NCBI GenBank assembly: GCA_016841905.1
Contig: JAENYF010000007.1
Location: 17,851-81,850, forward strand
Source: Desulfoscipio geothermicus
Lineage (GTDB): Bacteria; Bacillota; Desulfotomaculia; Desulfotomaculales; Desulfallaceae
DNA length: 64,000 bases
Direction: 5' to 3'
Below are positions 8,212-18,035 of this stretch, piece by piece. Numbering within the stretch: position 1 is the stretch's first letter; each line of letters opens with the position of its first letter. Both the position numbers and the translations under genes were made by a program. The notes beneath the pieces were generated by a model, which made no database searches, was not told the origin of the DNA, and saw nothing but the letters and a program-made list of their open reading frames with translations.

Positions 8212-9507
8212 TTGATTGATCGTTACACTTTACCGGAAATGGAAGCCATCTGGTCACAGGAAAACAAGTACCGCAAATGGCTGGATGTGGAAATCAGAGC
8301 TTGTGAGGCGCTGGCTGAAATGGGCGTGGTGCCGACCGAGGCGCTACGGGAAATCAAAGAAAAAGCTGATTTTACTGTGGAGCGCATTGACGAGATTGAG
8401 GCGGTTACCAACCACGATATGATTGCTTTCCTCACCTGCGTTGGTGAATATGTTGGCGATGCCGCCAAGTATATCCACCTGGGCATGACCTCCTCGGACG
8501 TGCTGGACACTGCTCTGGCGGTGCAAATCAAGGAAGCGGGCCAGCTGCTCCTTAGACGCCTGAATCAACTGCGGGACGTGTTATTGAGTAAGGCCAAGGA
8601 GCACCGCTATTCAATGATGATCGGGCGCACCCACGGGGTGCACGCCGAACCGACTACTTTTGGCTTAAAAATGCTGCTTTGGGTGGCGGAAACCGAGCGC
8701 AACATTAAGCGTTTGGAAAGTGCTATTGCCACCATCAGTGCGGGAAAAATTTCCGGGGCGGTGGGTACTTACGCCAATATCGATCCCTCGGTGGAACAAC
8801 ACGTTTGTGCCAGTCTCGGCTTAGAACCGGCCCTGGTTTCTACGCAGGTGCTGCAGAGGGACCGCCATGCCGAATTTTTAACCACTCTGGCCGTTATTGG
8901 CAGCTCGCTGGACAAATTTGCCACCGAGATTAGAAATCTGCAGCGCACCGATATTTTAGAGGCCGAGGAGCATTTCGAAAAAGGCCAAAAGGGCTCGTCG
9001 GCGATGCCTCACAAGCGCAATCCGATTACCGTGGAGCGGGTCTGCGGCATGGCCCGATTGCTCCGGGGCAATGCCCTGGCAGCAATGGAAAACGTGGCGT
9101 TGTGGCATGAGCGGGACATCTCACATTCTTCGGTGGAAAGGGTGATTTTCCCTGACAGCACGATCACCCTGGACTATATGCTGTATAAATTTGTTAACAT
9201 TATGGAAAATCTGCTGGTCTACCCGGAGAATATGAAAAAAAACCTGGAAAAGACGCATGGTCTTATTTTTTCACAGCGGGTGCTGCTGGCATTAGTGGAA
9301 GACCACGGGCTCACCAGGGAAAAATCCTATGAACTTGTGCAGCGCAATGCTATGCGGTGCTGGCAGACGGGAGAGGATTTCCGGCAATTGCTGCATGACG
9401 ATCCGGAAGTAGCCGCCATCTTATCTAAAGAAGAAATAAATAAAATATTTGATTATTGTTACCACGTAAAATATGTTGATGATGTATATAAGCGGTTTGG
9501 TCTGTAG
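8212..9507 (+). CDS. purB: adenylosuccinate lyase
   Basis: 431 residues from a TTG start. Catalyses fumarate release from SAICAR and from adenylosuccinate. The superfamily signature SSAMPHKRNP lies at residues 262-271, and the early HLGMTSSDVLDTA and GRTHGVHAEPTTFG are the other two conserved active-site regions. Full length. Three bases after purE, certainly in the same transcript. Confidence 0.97.
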   Translation: MIDRYTLPEMEAIWSQENKYRKWLDVEIRACEALAEMGVVPTEALREIKEKADFTVERIDEIEAVTNHDMIAFLTCVGEYVGDAAKYIHLGMTSSDVLDTALAVQIKEAGQLLLRRLNQLRDVLLSKAKEHRYSMMIGRTHGVHAEPTTFGLKMLLWVAETERNIKRLESAIATISAGKISGAVGTYANIDPSVEQHVCASLGLEPALVSTQVLQRDRHAEFLTTLAVIGSSLDKFATEIRNLQRTDILEAEEHFEKGQKGSSAMPHKRNPITVERVCGMARLLRGNALAAMENVALWHERDISHSSVERVIFPDSTITLDYMLYKFVNIMENLLVYPENMKKNLEKTHGLIFSQRVLLALVEDHGLTREKSYELVQRNAMRCWQTGEDFRQLLHDDPEVAAILSKEEINKIFDYCYHVKYVDDVYKRFGL

Positions 9508-9581
9508 AATTTAGTTTATATTTTATTGCCGGGTAGAGATTCAATCTCATTAGGATAAACTTGTAAAGAAGGTTTACTATA

Positions 9582-10286
9582 GTGGAAAAACTGGAACAAA
9601 TCTACGAAGGAAAAGCCAAAAAAGTTTACCGCACCGATAACCCCGATTATTACTGGGTGGAGTACAAAGACGACGCCACTGCCTTTAACGGATTAAAAAA
9701 AGGCACGATTGCCGGCAAAGGCTCTTTGAACAACCGTATTTCGGCTTACTTTTTCCGGATGCTGGCCGATAACGGCATTGATTCACACTTTGTGGAAGAG
9801 AAGTCGGACACGGAAATGGTAGTTAAGGCGCTGGAGATTATTCTAGTGGAAGTGGTTGTGCGCAATATCGCTGCAGGCAGTTTGGCCAAGCGCTTGGGCT
9901 TAGAAGAGGGAACTACGATGCCAAAAGCAGTGGTGGAATATTATTATAAGAACGATGATTTGGGCGACCCGCTGCTCAATAACGACCATATCCAGGCTAT
10001 TAACCTGGCCACCCCGGAACAAATGGCTAAAATCAGGGAAATTGCTTTAAAGGTTAATGAGGTAATGCTGGCTCACCTGGCTGAGCGTAATATTGAATTA
10101 GTGGATTTTAAGTTGGAGTTCGGGTTGCATAAAGGTGAGGTGCTGTTGGGAGACGAAATATCACCTGATACTTGCCGGTTCTGGGACAAGCATACCAAGG
10201 AAAAATTGGACAAGGATCGTTTTCGCCGGGATCTGGGTAACGTGGAGGAAGCCTACCAGGAAGTGTATCGCCGTTTAACGAAATAA
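9582..10286 (+). CDS. purC: SAICAR synthetase (canonical copy)
   Basis: 234 residues from a GTG start after GAAGG. Joins CAIR and aspartate with ATP to give SAICAR. Canonical motifs are intact: YEGKAKKVY at the N-terminus, [21 protein letters not shown] and the C-terminal [13 protein letters not shown] second PurC-like protein at 54464-55147 lacks several of these, so this copy is the likely housekeeping enzyme. Confidence 0.97.
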   Translation: MEKLEQIYEGKAKKVYRTDNPDYYWVEYKDDATAFNGLKKGTIAGKGSLNNRISAYFFRMLADNGIDSHFVEEKSDTEMVVKALEIILVEVVVRNIAAGSLAKRLGLEEGTTMPKAVVEYYYKNDDLGDPLLNNDHIQAINLATPEQMAKIREIALKVNEVMLAHLAERNIELVDFKLEFGLHKGEVLLGDEISPDTCRFWDKHTKEKLDKDRFRRDLGNVEEAYQEVYRRLTK

Positions 10287-10324
10287 CAGATGCAACATAG
10301 TTATAAACATCTGGGGGAGATAAA

Positions 10325-11758
10325 ATGGGAAAATATCGTCCTGGTTTGCCAGGTGAAATATTATTAGATAAACCCGGAGAAGAGTGTGGTGTTTTCGGTA
10401 TCTATGCCCCAGGGCGCGATGTAGCCAGACTTAGCTATTATGGGCTTTACGCCCTGCAGCACCGTGGTCAGGAAAGCGCCGGTATAGCTGTTGCTGATGG
10501 TAAAAGAGTGCAGTTGCATAAGGGTATGGGTTTAGTGTCGGAGGTATTTTCCTATGAACAGTTGAACCAACTAAAAGGGAATATTGCCGTCGGCCACGTG
10601 CGCTACTCCACCACCGGGGCCAGCCACGCGGTTAATGCTCAGCCACTGCTCTTCCGTTACACCGAAGGAATGTTGGCTCTGGCTCATAACGGGAATTTAA
10701 CTAATGTTACTGAATTGCGTTCACAGTTAATGGCCGGCGGTGCGGTATTCCAATCCTCCACAGACAGTGAAGTTATTGTTAACGTCATTGCTCGTTCGAA
10801 CCGGGGCGATTTAATAGACGCCCTCACTAAATGCATGATTGATATCAAAGGCGCTTATTCGCTAGTCATACTTACGGAGAATAAACTGATTGCCTTGCGT
10901 GACCCCAACGGGTTCCGGCCTTTATGCTTGGGCAGGTTAGATAACGGTTATGTGGTGGCTTCCGAATCCGCCGCCCTGGGTACTGTGGGCGCTACCCTGC
11001 TTCGGGACGTGCAGCCAGGTGAAATTATTATTATCGACCAAAACGGGCTGGAGTCTTTTCAGATTTTACAGCCGCGCCGGCGCTCTATCTGTATTTTTGA
11101 ATATATTTATTTTGCCCGACCGGACAGTATCATCGATGGTTTTAACGTTAACCGGGTACGCCGGGAAATGGGGCGGGTACTGGCAGAGGAATACCGGGTG
11201 GAGGCCGATATGGTGATACCGGTGCCTAACTCCGGCAATGCTGCAGCACGGGGGTTTGCCGATAGGTCCGGCATCCCTTTTGAAGAAGGTTTGATAAAAA
11301 GCCCTTATATCGGGCGGACATTTATTCAGCCTACCCAGGATATGCGGGATCTGGCGGTGCGCCTAAAGCTCAGCCCGGTGCGGGAGTTGCTGGACGGCAA
11401 ACGGGTGGTGATCGTGGACGATTCCATCGTGCGGGGTACCACCAGCCATAAAATTGTTACTTTACTGCGGGACTGTGGAGTGCGTGAGGTGCATATGTGT
11501 CTCAGTTCACCTCCGATTACCCGTTCCTGCTACTACGGCATAGATACCTCGGATGAACAGGAATTAATTGCCGCCCAAATGTCGTTGGAAGAAATTCGCA
11601 ATCAAATTGGCGCCGATGGTTTACATTATCTTTCCTTGGAGGGGCTGTTAAAGATATTCGGTGACTCCAGGGATAGTTTTTGTACCGCTTGTTTTGATGG
11701 TAATTACCCTGTGGAATTGGCTAAGCCACATGAATCCGGCAAGTATAGTCTAGAATAG
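10325..11758 (+). CDS. purF: amidophosphoribosyltransferase
   Basis: 477 residues. Commits PRPP to purine synthesis using glutamine. The catalytic N-terminal cysteine of the mature enzyme is Cys21 in EECGVFGIY, so about 20 residues would be removed as propeptide, longer than the 11 of B. subtilis. PRPP motif VVIVDDSIVRGTTS about residues 360-373. Cysteines in RSICIFEY, HMCLSS and FCTACF match the 4Fe-4S ligands of the B. subtilis type, an oxygen-sensitive cluster. purS, purQ and purL, which usually lie between purC and purF in Firmicutes, are absent here. Confidence 0.97.
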   Translation: MGKYRPGLPGEILLDKPGEECGVFGIYAPGRDVARLSYYGLYALQHRGQESAGIAVADGKRVQLHKGMGLVSEVFSYEQLNQLKGNIAVGHVRYSTTGASHAVNAQPLLFRYTEGMLALAHNGNLTNVTELRSQLMAGGAVFQSSTDSEVIVNVIARSNRGDLIDALTKCMIDIKGAYSLVILTENKLIALRDPNGFRPLCLGRLDNGYVVASESAALGTVGATLLRDVQPGEIIIIDQNGLESFQILQPRRRSICIFEYIYFARPDSIIDGFNVNRVRREMGRVLAEEYRVEADMVIPVPNSGNAAARGFADRSGIPFEEGLIKSPYIGRTFIQPTQDMRDLAVRLKLSPVRELLDGKRVVIVDDSIVRGTTSHKIVTLLRDCGVREVHMCLSSPPITRSCYYGIDTSDEQELIAAQMSLEEIRNQIGADGLHYLSLEGLLKIFGDSRDSFCTACFDGNYPVELAKPHESGKYSLE

Positions 11759-11785
11759 GATTATAATCCATTGGGGGAGAGTAGT

Positions 11786-12841
11786 TTGGAAAATGAACAA
11801 AAAACCATGACCTATGCGGATACCGGCGTGGATATCGACGCCGGCAACCGGGCTGTGGACCTGATGAAAAAATCAGTGCAAAGTACTTTGCGTCCCGAAG
11901 TACTTACCGGTATCGGGGGGTTTGGCGGGTTATTTGCTTTGGATACTGCCAAATATGAACAACCTGTGCTGGTATCCGGTACAGATGGGGTGGGCACCAA
12001 ATTAAAGCTGGCTTTTTTAACGGGCAAACACGATACCATTGGCATTGATGCCGTGGCCATGTGCGTCAACGACATCCTCACCCTGGGTGCCCAGCCGCTA
12101 TTTTTCTTGGACTACCTGGCTGTGGGCAAGCTAAATCCCGAGCAGGTGGCGGATATTGTGGCTGGAGTAGCTGAGGGCTGCCGCCAGGCCGGCTGTTCCC
12201 TGATTGGCGGGGAAACTGCTGAAATGCCTGATTTTTACGAGACCGGCGAGTATGATGTGGCAGGCTTTGCAGTAGGGGTGGTGGATAAGCACAAGATTAT
12301 TGACGGTAGTACCATTGTGCCGGGTGATGTGCTGATTGGTCTAACATCCTCGGGTTTGCACAGCAACGGTTTTTCTCTTGCCCGCCGCGTTTTGCTGGAA
12401 AAAGCCGGCTACCGGGTGGATCAGGTGCACTCCTCTTTTAATCGTACCGTGGGTGAGGAGATGCTTTGCCCGACCAGGATCTATGTATCCACTGTGCTGC
12501 CGCTGCTGGATAAGTATAATATTAAAGGCATGGCCCATATTACCGGCGGTGGTCTGGTGGAAAACGTGCCCCGGATACTACCCCAAGGAACGGCAGCGTT
12601 TATCAATACCGATGCCTGGGATGTACCCGAGGTGTTTAAGGTTATCGCCCAGAAAGGACCGGTGGAAACCGATGAGATGTACCGGGTGTTTAATATGGGC
12701 ATTGGTATGGTGCTGGTAGTACCCGTTGCCCAAATTGGTGCTATATTGGATGATCTCAAGGGACGCGGCGTAGATGCCCGCTTAATTGGCCGGGTGGTCA
12801 AGGGTGATAGAAAAGTACAGCTAGTTGAGCAAAAGTGTTAA
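11786..12841 (+). CDS. purM: phosphoribosylformylglycinamidine cyclo-ligase (AIR synthetase)
   Basis: 351 residues when started at TTG 11786, which sits 6 bases after GGGGGAG; the in-frame TTG at 11771 overlaps that ribosome site. Closes the imidazole ring of AIR with ATP. Conserved blocks: [25 protein letters not shown] and [11 protein letters not shown]. Length normal. Fifth gene of the pur operon. Confidence 0.96.
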   Translation: MENEQKTMTYADTGVDIDAGNRAVDLMKKSVQSTLRPEVLTGIGGFGGLFALDTAKYEQPVLVSGTDGVGTKLKLAFLTGKHDTIGIDAVAMCVNDILTLGAQPLFFLDYLAVGKLNPEQVADIVAGVAEGCRQAGCSLIGGETAEMPDFYETGEYDVAGFAVGVVDKHKIIDGSTIVPGDVLIGLTSSGLHSNGFSLARRVLLEKAGYRVDQVHSSFNRTVGEEMLCPTRIYVSTVLPLLDKYNIKGMAHITGGGLVENVPRILPQGTAAFINTDAWDVPEVFKVIAQKGPVETDEMYRVFNMGIGMVLVVPVAQIGAILDDLKGRGVDARLIGRVVKGDRKVQLVEQKC

Positions 12842-12874
12842 TTGATGTAATGTTGTTTTAGCGAGGGAGTTCTC

Positions 12875-13486
12875 ATGAAGAGAAAAAATCTAGGCGTGCT
12901 TGTCTCAGGCCGGGGCTCCAACCTGCAATGCATAATGGATGCCTGCGCGGCAGAAAAAATACCGGCCCGGGTGGCGGTAGTGATCAGCGATCATAGTGAC
13001 GCATACGCTTTGGAAAGGGCACGGCAGGCGGGTATTCCAGCTGTGGCGGTGAACATGCGTGATTATCCGGACAAGGCGGGGTATGAGCTCTATATTGTGG
13101 AAGTTTTGCAGAAGCATGGTGTGCATCTGGTGTGCTTAGCCGGCTATATGCGACTGGTGGGCCAGACCTTACTGGGTGCGTTTGCCGGGCGGATCATGAA
13201 TATCCATCCTGCTCTGCTGCCTTCTTTTCCCGGGCTGAACGCTCAAGAGCAGGCCAGGAGCTACGGGGTTAAATACAGCGGCTGTACGGTGCATTTTGTA
13301 GATGATGGCATGGATACAGGACCCATCATAATGCAAGCGGTGGTACCGGTCTATGATGATGATACCGTAGATATGCTGACGGAGCGTATTTTGGTACAAG
13401 AACACCGGATATACCCTGAGGCGGTAAAGCTATATTGTGAAGACAAATTAATCATTGAAGGAAGAAAAGTGCGCGTACGAGTGTAG
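12875..13486 (+). CDS. purN: phosphoribosylglycinamide formyltransferase
   Basis: 203 residues. Transfers formyl from 10-formyl-THF to GAR. The catalytic Asn-His-Asp set is visible: MNIHPALLPSFPG (about residues 108-120) and the Asp in DDGMDTGPII (about 144). The TAG stop is followed at once by a repeat with the GGGGACGGTTCT core, which separates purN from purH. Confidence 0.96.
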   Translation: MKRKNLGVLVSGRGSNLQCIMDACAAEKIPARVAVVISDHSDAYALERARQAGIPAVAVNMRDYPDKAGYELYIVEVLQKHGVHLVCLAGYMRLVGQTLLGAFAGRIMNIHPALLPSFPGLNAQEQARSYGVKYSGCTVHFVDDGMDTGPIIMQAVVPVYDDDTVDMLTERILVQEHRIYPEAVKLYCEDKLIIEGRKVRVRV

Positions 13487-13512
13487 GAGCATGGGGACGG
13501 TTCTGTTGATTC
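13484..13512 (+). repeat. dispersed repeat with GGGGACGGTTC core, variant stem, at the purN stop codon
   Basis: Directly at the purN TAG is GGAGCATGGGGACGGTTC followed by TGTTGATTC. The core GGGGACGGTTCT is identical to that of the GACACA-type repeats at 55.5-59.8 kb, but the flanking stem begins GGAGCAT. It interrupts the otherwise tight pur operon between purN and purH. Confidence 0.7.
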
Positions 13513-13581
13513 GCTGTGCTATCAATAACATTCTTATAAAATTCCGAACAAATACGCAGGTAACATGAGGAGGTACACAAA

Positions 13582-15123
13582 ATGACTGTTAAACGGGCAT
13601 TAATAAGCGTTTCGGATAAGTCCGGCCTGGAGGAATTTGCCCGGGGCTTGGTGCAGGCGGGTGTGGAGATTGTTTCCACCGGCGGCACTGCCCAGGCGCT
13701 GCGCGGGTCCGGCATACCTGTTACTTACATATCTGATGTCACCGGCTTTCCGGAGATACTGGACGGCCGGGTGAAAACCCTGCACCCCAATGTGCACGGG
13801 GGCATTTTGGCCATGCGTACCCCGGAACACTTAAGTCAGCTGCAGGAACATAACATTACCCCCATTGACCTGGTGGTGGTAAATCTTTACCCCTTCCGGG
13901 AAACGGTGGCCAAGCCCGGGGTAACTTTGGAAGAGGCCATTGAAAATATTGATATCGGCGGCCCCACGATGGTGCGTTCAGCAGCCAAAAATTACCGTTA
14001 TGTGCTGGTGGTAGTAAGCCCGCAGCGCTATGCCGGGGTACTGGAAGCGGTGCAAAAAGGCAATATTGATGAGCAATTCCGCCTGGATCTGGCCAGGGAA
14101 GCATTTGCTCACACCGCCTCTTACGACACCGCCATAACAGCTTACTTGACCGGTCTTGAACAGCCGTCCGGTGAATTTCCCACCGTTTGGGATAAAAAAT
14201 ATGAGCTGGCGCAAAACTTGCGCTATGGTGAAAATCCACACCAGCAGGCAGCCTTTTACCGTGATTCTTCGATAGCCGGGGCCTGCATTGCCAACGCCGT
14301 GCAGCTGCACGGCAGAGAGCTTTCCTATAATAATATCCTGGATATCAATGCTGCTTTTGAATTGGTGAAAGAATTCAGTGACACTACTGCCGTCGTGGTA
14401 AAACATAACAACCCGTGCGGGGTAGCCAGTGCAGCTAAACTGGCAGATGCCTATACCAAAGCCTACGAGGGTGATCCGGTGTCGGCCTACGGCGGTATTG
14501 TGGCTATTAACACAGTTGTTGATGCCGAAACAGCATTGGCCATGAAACCAGTCTTCTATGAAGCGGTGATTGCACCGGATTATACGGACGAGGCTCTGGC
14601 TATTCTGCAGCAAAAAGCAAACCTGCGTATTTTGAAAACCGGCCCTCTGACCGGACCGACCAGTGACCGTTTTGATGTGCGCAAGGTAAACGGGGGCTTG
14701 CTGGTACAGGACTTTGATTTGGGTGTGGTGGTTCCTGAGGAAATTAAAGTGGTTACCAAACGGACACCCTCGCAGGCCGAGATGGACGATTTAATTTTTG
14801 CCATGACGGTAGCAAAATTCGTCAAATCCAATGCTATTGCGGTAGTTAAAGATAAAAAATTGCTGGGCGCGGGGGCAGGCCAGATGAACCGGGTCACTTC
14901 AACCCGTCTAGCTCTGGAACAGGCCGGGGAAGCAGCCCGTGGCGCAGTGCTGGCCTCGGACGCCTTCTTCCCATTTTCCGATTCCCTGGAGGAAGCAGCG
15001 AAGGCCGGTATCAGTGCTGTTATTCATCCCGGCGGTTCAATACGCGATGAGGAGTCCATTGCCGTGGCTAATGAGCATGATATAGCCATGATATTTACAG
15101 GTATGCGCCACTTCCGGCATTAG
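13582..15123 (+). CDS. purH: bifunctional AICAR transformylase / IMP cyclohydrolase
   Basis: 513 residues, ATG with TGAGGAGG upstream. Performs the last two steps to IMP. The N-terminal MGS-like cyclohydrolase domain (about 1-145) includes [13 protein letters not shown] and [12 protein letters not shown]; the transformylase domain includes KHNNPCGVA (about residues 274-282) and ends FTGMRHFRH. Full length. Confidence 0.97.
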   Translation: MTVKRALISVSDKSGLEEFARGLVQAGVEIVSTGGTAQALRGSGIPVTYISDVTGFPEILDGRVKTLHPNVHGGILAMRTPEHLSQLQEHNITPIDLVVVNLYPFRETVAKPGVTLEEAIENIDIGGPTMVRSAAKNYRYVLVVVSPQRYAGVLEAVQKGNIDEQFRLDLAREAFAHTASYDTAITAYLTGLEQPSGEFPTVWDKKYELAQNLRYGENPHQQAAFYRDSSIAGACIANAVQLHGRELSYNNILDINAAFELVKEFSDTTAVVVKHNNPCGVASAAKLADAYTKAYEGDPVSAYGGIVAINTVVDAETALAMKPVFYEAVIAPDYTDEALAILQQKANLRILKTGPLTGPTSDRFDVRKVNGGLLVQDFDLGVVVPEEIKVVTKRTPSQAEMDDLIFAMTVAKFVKSNAIAVVKDKKLLGAGAGQMNRVTSTRLALEQAGEAARGAVLASDAFFPFSDSLEEAAKAGISAVIHPGGSIRDEESIAVANEHDIAMIFTGMRHFRH

Positions 15124-15161
15124 ACTGGTGCCGGTTTAGATTAGCTTGGAGGGAAACGCCG

Positions 15162-16427
15162 ATGAAGGTTTTAATCGTTGGGGGCGGCGGCAGAGAGCAT
15201 GCCCTGGCTTGGAAAATCAGCCGGAGCCCCCGGGTAAAAAAAATATTCTGCGGGCCGGGCAACGCCGGTATCGCCCGGCTGGCGGAATGCGTAGATATTC
15301 AGGACAGCAACATACCGGCTATTATTGACCTGGTCAGGCGAGAGAAAATTGATTTAACTGTAGTGGGGCCGGAGGTGCCCCTGGTAGCCGGCCTGGTGGA
15401 CAAGCTAGAAGAAGAAGGCTACCCGGTATTCGGGCCGCGTCAGCGGGCGGCGGAAATCGAAGGCAGCAAAGTGCTGGCCAAGGAAGTCATGCAAAAGTAT
15501 GGTATTCCTACTGCCCGGTATGCAGTTTTTGATAATGCCGGTCAAGCCAAGGAATATATTAAGCAGCTCGCTGCACCTTGTGTCATCAAGGCCGACGGGC
15601 TGGCGGCCGGTAAAGGCGTAGTGGTGGCCGAGGATGAGCCAACGGCGCTGGCTGCAGTTAGCGATATGATGGAAAACCAGATATTTGGCACAGCCGGCCG
15701 GCAGGTGGTAGTCGAGGAACTGCTGCGGGGCGAAGAGGTCAGTATGCTGGCCTTTACCGATGGTGAACATGTTGTGCCCATGCTGGCCGCCCAGGACCAT
15801 AAGCAGATATATGATCATGACCGGGGCCCGAATACCGGCGGTATGGGAGCCTACGCGCCGGCACCTATTTTAACTCCTGAGCTCCGGCAGCAGGTGCTGG
15901 AAACTGTCCTGTTCCCTGCAGTGCGCGGTATGGCTGCAGAGGACCGTCCCTACCGGGGGGTGCTGTACGCCGGACTGATGATGACGAACAAGGGACCGCA
16001 GGTGTTGGAGTTTAACGCCCGTTTTGGTGACCCGGAAACCCAGCCTTTGTTAATGATGATGGAGTCCGACCTGGTCGACGTGATGGAGGCTTTAATAGCG
16101 GGCGAATTAAACAAGGTAGACCTGCGCTGGCACGATGGCGCCAGTGTTTGTGTAGTGCTGGCCTCCGGCGGCTACCCCGGCCCGTACAATAAAGGTGAAG
16201 TGATTACCGGGTTGGCCGACCTGCCTGAAAATGTGGTAGCTTTCCACGCGGGTACGGCCTTAAAGAACGGCCAGGTGGTTACAGCCGGCGGTCGGGTGCT
16301 GGGCATCACTGCCAGGGCGGCCGGGATCCCCGAGGCTATCGAACTGGCCTATCGGGGCGTGTCTCAGGTGAAGTTTAATGGTATGCATTACCGCAAGGAT
16401 ATTGGTAAAAAGGCTATCGATAGGTAG
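15162..16427 (+). CDS. purD: phosphoribosylamine-glycine ligase
   Basis: 421 residues, ATP-grasp ligase making GAR from phosphoribosylamine and glycine. GGGGREHALAWK at the start, KADGLAAGKGV in the ATP-grasp region and FNARFGDPETQP for metal binding are conserved. Last gene of the operon; no strong terminator directly follows, the next hairpin being at 16580. Confidence 0.97.
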   Translation: MKVLIVGGGGREHALAWKISRSPRVKKIFCGPGNAGIARLAECVDIQDSNIPAIIDLVRREKIDLTVVGPEVPLVAGLVDKLEEEGYPVFGPRQRAAEIEGSKVLAKEVMQKYGIPTARYAVFDNAGQAKEYIKQLAAPCVIKADGLAAGKGVVVAEDEPTALAAVSDMMENQIFGTAGRQVVVEELLRGEEVSMLAFTDGEHVVPMLAAQDHKQIYDHDRGPNTGGMGAYAPAPILTPELRQQVLETVLFPAVRGMAAEDRPYRGVLYAGLMMTNKGPQVLEFNARFGDPETQPLLMMMESDLVDVMEALIAGELNKVDLRWHDGASVCVVLASGGYPGPYNKGEVITGLADLPENVVAFHAGTALKNGQVVTAGGRVLGITARAAGIPEAIELAYRGVSQVKFNGMHYRKDIGKKAIDR

Positions 16428-16518
16428 CTATCTGAGCTAATAATGGCTTATAAAGACAATTAAACGAAGATAACGATATTAGTTAAGGCTGCCAGGTAAT
16501 ATAACAGAGGTTAATTAT

Positions 16519-16546
16519 TTGACATAATCCTAAATATATGTAATAC
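16519..16546 (+). promoter_or_regulatory. sigma-A type promoter upstream of the L25 gene
   Basis: TTGACA (16519-16524), 16-base spacer, TAATAC (16541-16546). Transcription would start near 16553 and run into the hairpin at 16580, giving a long leader to the L25 gene of about 270 bases. Confidence 0.6.
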
Positions 16547-16579
16547 TAGGGTAGCCTTTACAATCAACGGAACTTAACG

Positions 16580-16611
16580 AATGCTCCTGTTGCTCAGACG
16601 GGAGCATTTTA
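16580..16611 (+). terminator. hairpin with T run, purD terminator or L25 leader attenuator
   Basis: AATGCTCC (16580-16587) and GGAGCATT (16601-16608) form an 8-bp perfect stem followed by TTAATT. It can end the pur transcript, but because a promoter lies just upstream it could also attenuate L25 transcription. Confidence 0.65.
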
Positions 16612-16694
16612 ATTCTAATCATCTTTGGCTTAAATGTCTTTTGCACTTGTATGAGTAATCTAAAAACAACTTTTCTGGCGCAGGTAAGGTGAAC

Positions 16695-16760
16695 ATGTCG
16701 GTGAAATCTATCACGAACACATACGGCAAAGTGGGCGGCATTTCTTTAGCTGCAAAATAA
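16695..16760 (+). CDS. possible 21-residue leader ORF
   Basis: ATG 16695 with AAGG five bases upstream opens a frame of 21 residues ending TAA 16760, within the long leader of the L25 gene. Composition (several Ser, Lys, Gly) gives no family hint. Very short, so it may be chance. Confidence 0.2.
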   Translation: MSVKSITNTYGKVGGISLAAK

Positions 16761-16821
16761 TCAACGACAACAAAATAATTAATAAATAAGAACGGCACAA
16801 CAAGCCGGAGGGAGAATTATT

Positions 16822-17406
16822 ATGGAAGAAACTATTTTAAATGCAAGTGCAAGACCCAAACAATCAGGTAGATTTAGAGAAAAAGGTTTCGTGCCCGGGG
16901 TGATCTATGGAGACACCATTGCTGAGGCAGATTCAGTAAAATTTGAAACGATAGCTCTTAACAAGGTTATTGCCAAGCATGGTGCCAATGCCAAAGTATG
17001 GATTAACTATAACGACAGTAAAAAGTTTGGCTTCATTAAGGAAGTACAAAGAGATAATGTTTCAGGGCGGATTAGGCATATAGATGTTCAGATCGTGTCC
17101 AAAGGCCGTGTGATGGAACTAGATATCCCGGTTATCTTTAAAGGTGAGGATGGTTTAGCACGTACAGGACTGCAATTACAGGTGTACAAAGCTGAAGTTG
17201 CTGTATCTGGGACGATGGATTTAATGCCTGACTCAATAACTGTAGATGTATCGAATATGCAGTTGGGTGATTCAATCACTTCTATCAATCTAGCTTTGGA
17301 CAAGCAGCTAAAGGTGCTTGAGCCGGAAAATACTGTCTATGGAGTGATTATTAATCAGCCGGTTGATGCGACTGCTGAACCCGAACCTGAACCTGCAGGT
17401 GAGTAA
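16822..17406 (+). CDS. rplY: ribosomal protein L25, CTC (general stress) form
   Basis: 194 residues, ATG 16822 after GGAGGGAG. Binds 5S rRNA. The N-terminal L25 domain (about 1-90, with SGRFREKGFVPGVIYG) is followed by the beta-rich TL5/CTC C-terminal domain (about 95-180), and the protein ends in an acidic Glu/Pro tail. Two-domain forms are typical of Firmicutes and Thermus. Has its own leader and terminator, so monocistronic. Confidence 0.94.
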   Translation: MEETILNASARPKQSGRFREKGFVPGVIYGDTIAEADSVKFETIALNKVIAKHGANAKVWINYNDSKKFGFIKEVQRDNVSGRIRHIDVQIVSKGRVMELDIPVIFKGEDGLARTGLQLQVYKAEVAVSGTMDLMPDSITVDVSNMQLGDSITSINLALDKQLKVLEPENTVYGVIINQPVDATAEPEPEPAGE

Positions 17407-17429
17407 ACTACAAAAAAAAATAATGGTTG

Positions 17430-17482
17430 TAAAAGTCAGAATGCCTGTAAAATAAGGAATTCTGACTTTACTTTTTTTTAAG
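17430..17482 (+). terminator. intrinsic terminator after the L25 gene
   Basis: AAAGTCAGAAT (from about 17432) pairs with ATTCTGACTTT (from about 17459), with ACTTTTTTTT following. Strong T tract and near-perfect stem. Confidence 0.85.
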
Positions 17483-17642
17483 AACTGCCCCTGAGTCCTC
17501 CAATAGTCTGCTTTGCCCATTATCTTTTTCATTTTAATACTTTACCGAAAAAAAGGATTTGTTTTAAGGCTGTCGAAATGCATATTAGTAAATTTGAAAT
17601 AACAACCTAAAAATGTATAAATAAATCCAGGAGGAATATTAG

Positions 17643-17954
17643 GTGGCTTACACCGATAAATTGCGAGAACCCTTATTGGATCAACTTTTTGAAGCTATTT
17701 TACAACTTAAGAACATTGACGAGTGTTACCAATTTTTTGAAGATGTATGCACAGTCACTGAGCTAAAAACTATGGCGCAACGTCTGGAAGTGGCCAGAAT
17801 GCTCCAGGGTAACTTTACTTACGGTGAAATTGCCTCACAGACGGGAGCCAGTACAGCCACTATCAGCAGAGTAAAAAGATCTTTGTATTATGGTGCGGAC
17901 GGTTACAAAACAGTACTGAGCCGTCTGCACACCCTAAGTGATTCAGGTGATTAA
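17643..17954 (+). CDS. yerC: TrpR-like YerC/YecD family regulator
   Basis: 103 residues from a GTG start with AGGAGGA upstream. The whole protein fits the TrpR-like helical fold; the helix-turn-helix is TYGEIASQTGASTATISRVKR (about 62-82, in two pieces around GAS). Members next to his operons have been proposed as histidine-biosynthesis repressors (HisR), and this gene lies 81 bases upstream of hisD on the same strand. In B. subtilis yerC is close to pcrA, which is also found downstream here. The repressor role is inferred. Confidence 0.88.
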   Translation: MAYTDKLREPLLDQLFEAILQLKNIDECYQFFEDVCTVTELKTMAQRLEVARMLQGNFTYGEIASQTGASTATISRVKRSLYYGADGYKTVLSRLHTLSDSGD

Positions 17955-18035
17955 AATTAATGTTGACAGAAGGTAGATACTGCTTTAATATTTTTATGTA
18001 TCATCGCTTTAATGTGTTAAAGGAGAGTGTTCTTG

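Larger units (their letters stand above)
16428..16821. other. 394-base intergenic region between purD and the L25 gene
   Basis: Holds a promoter (16519-16546), a hairpin with a T run 34 bases beyond it, a possible 21-codon frame (16695-16760) and about 60 bases of AT-rich DNA before the L25 ribosome site. Apart from these I see nothing recognisable. Confidence 0.5.

Noticed and set aside
13978..14613. Minus-strand frame of 211 codons inside purH
   Set aside because: Shadow of the purH coding pattern; no ribosome site and no recognisable protein.
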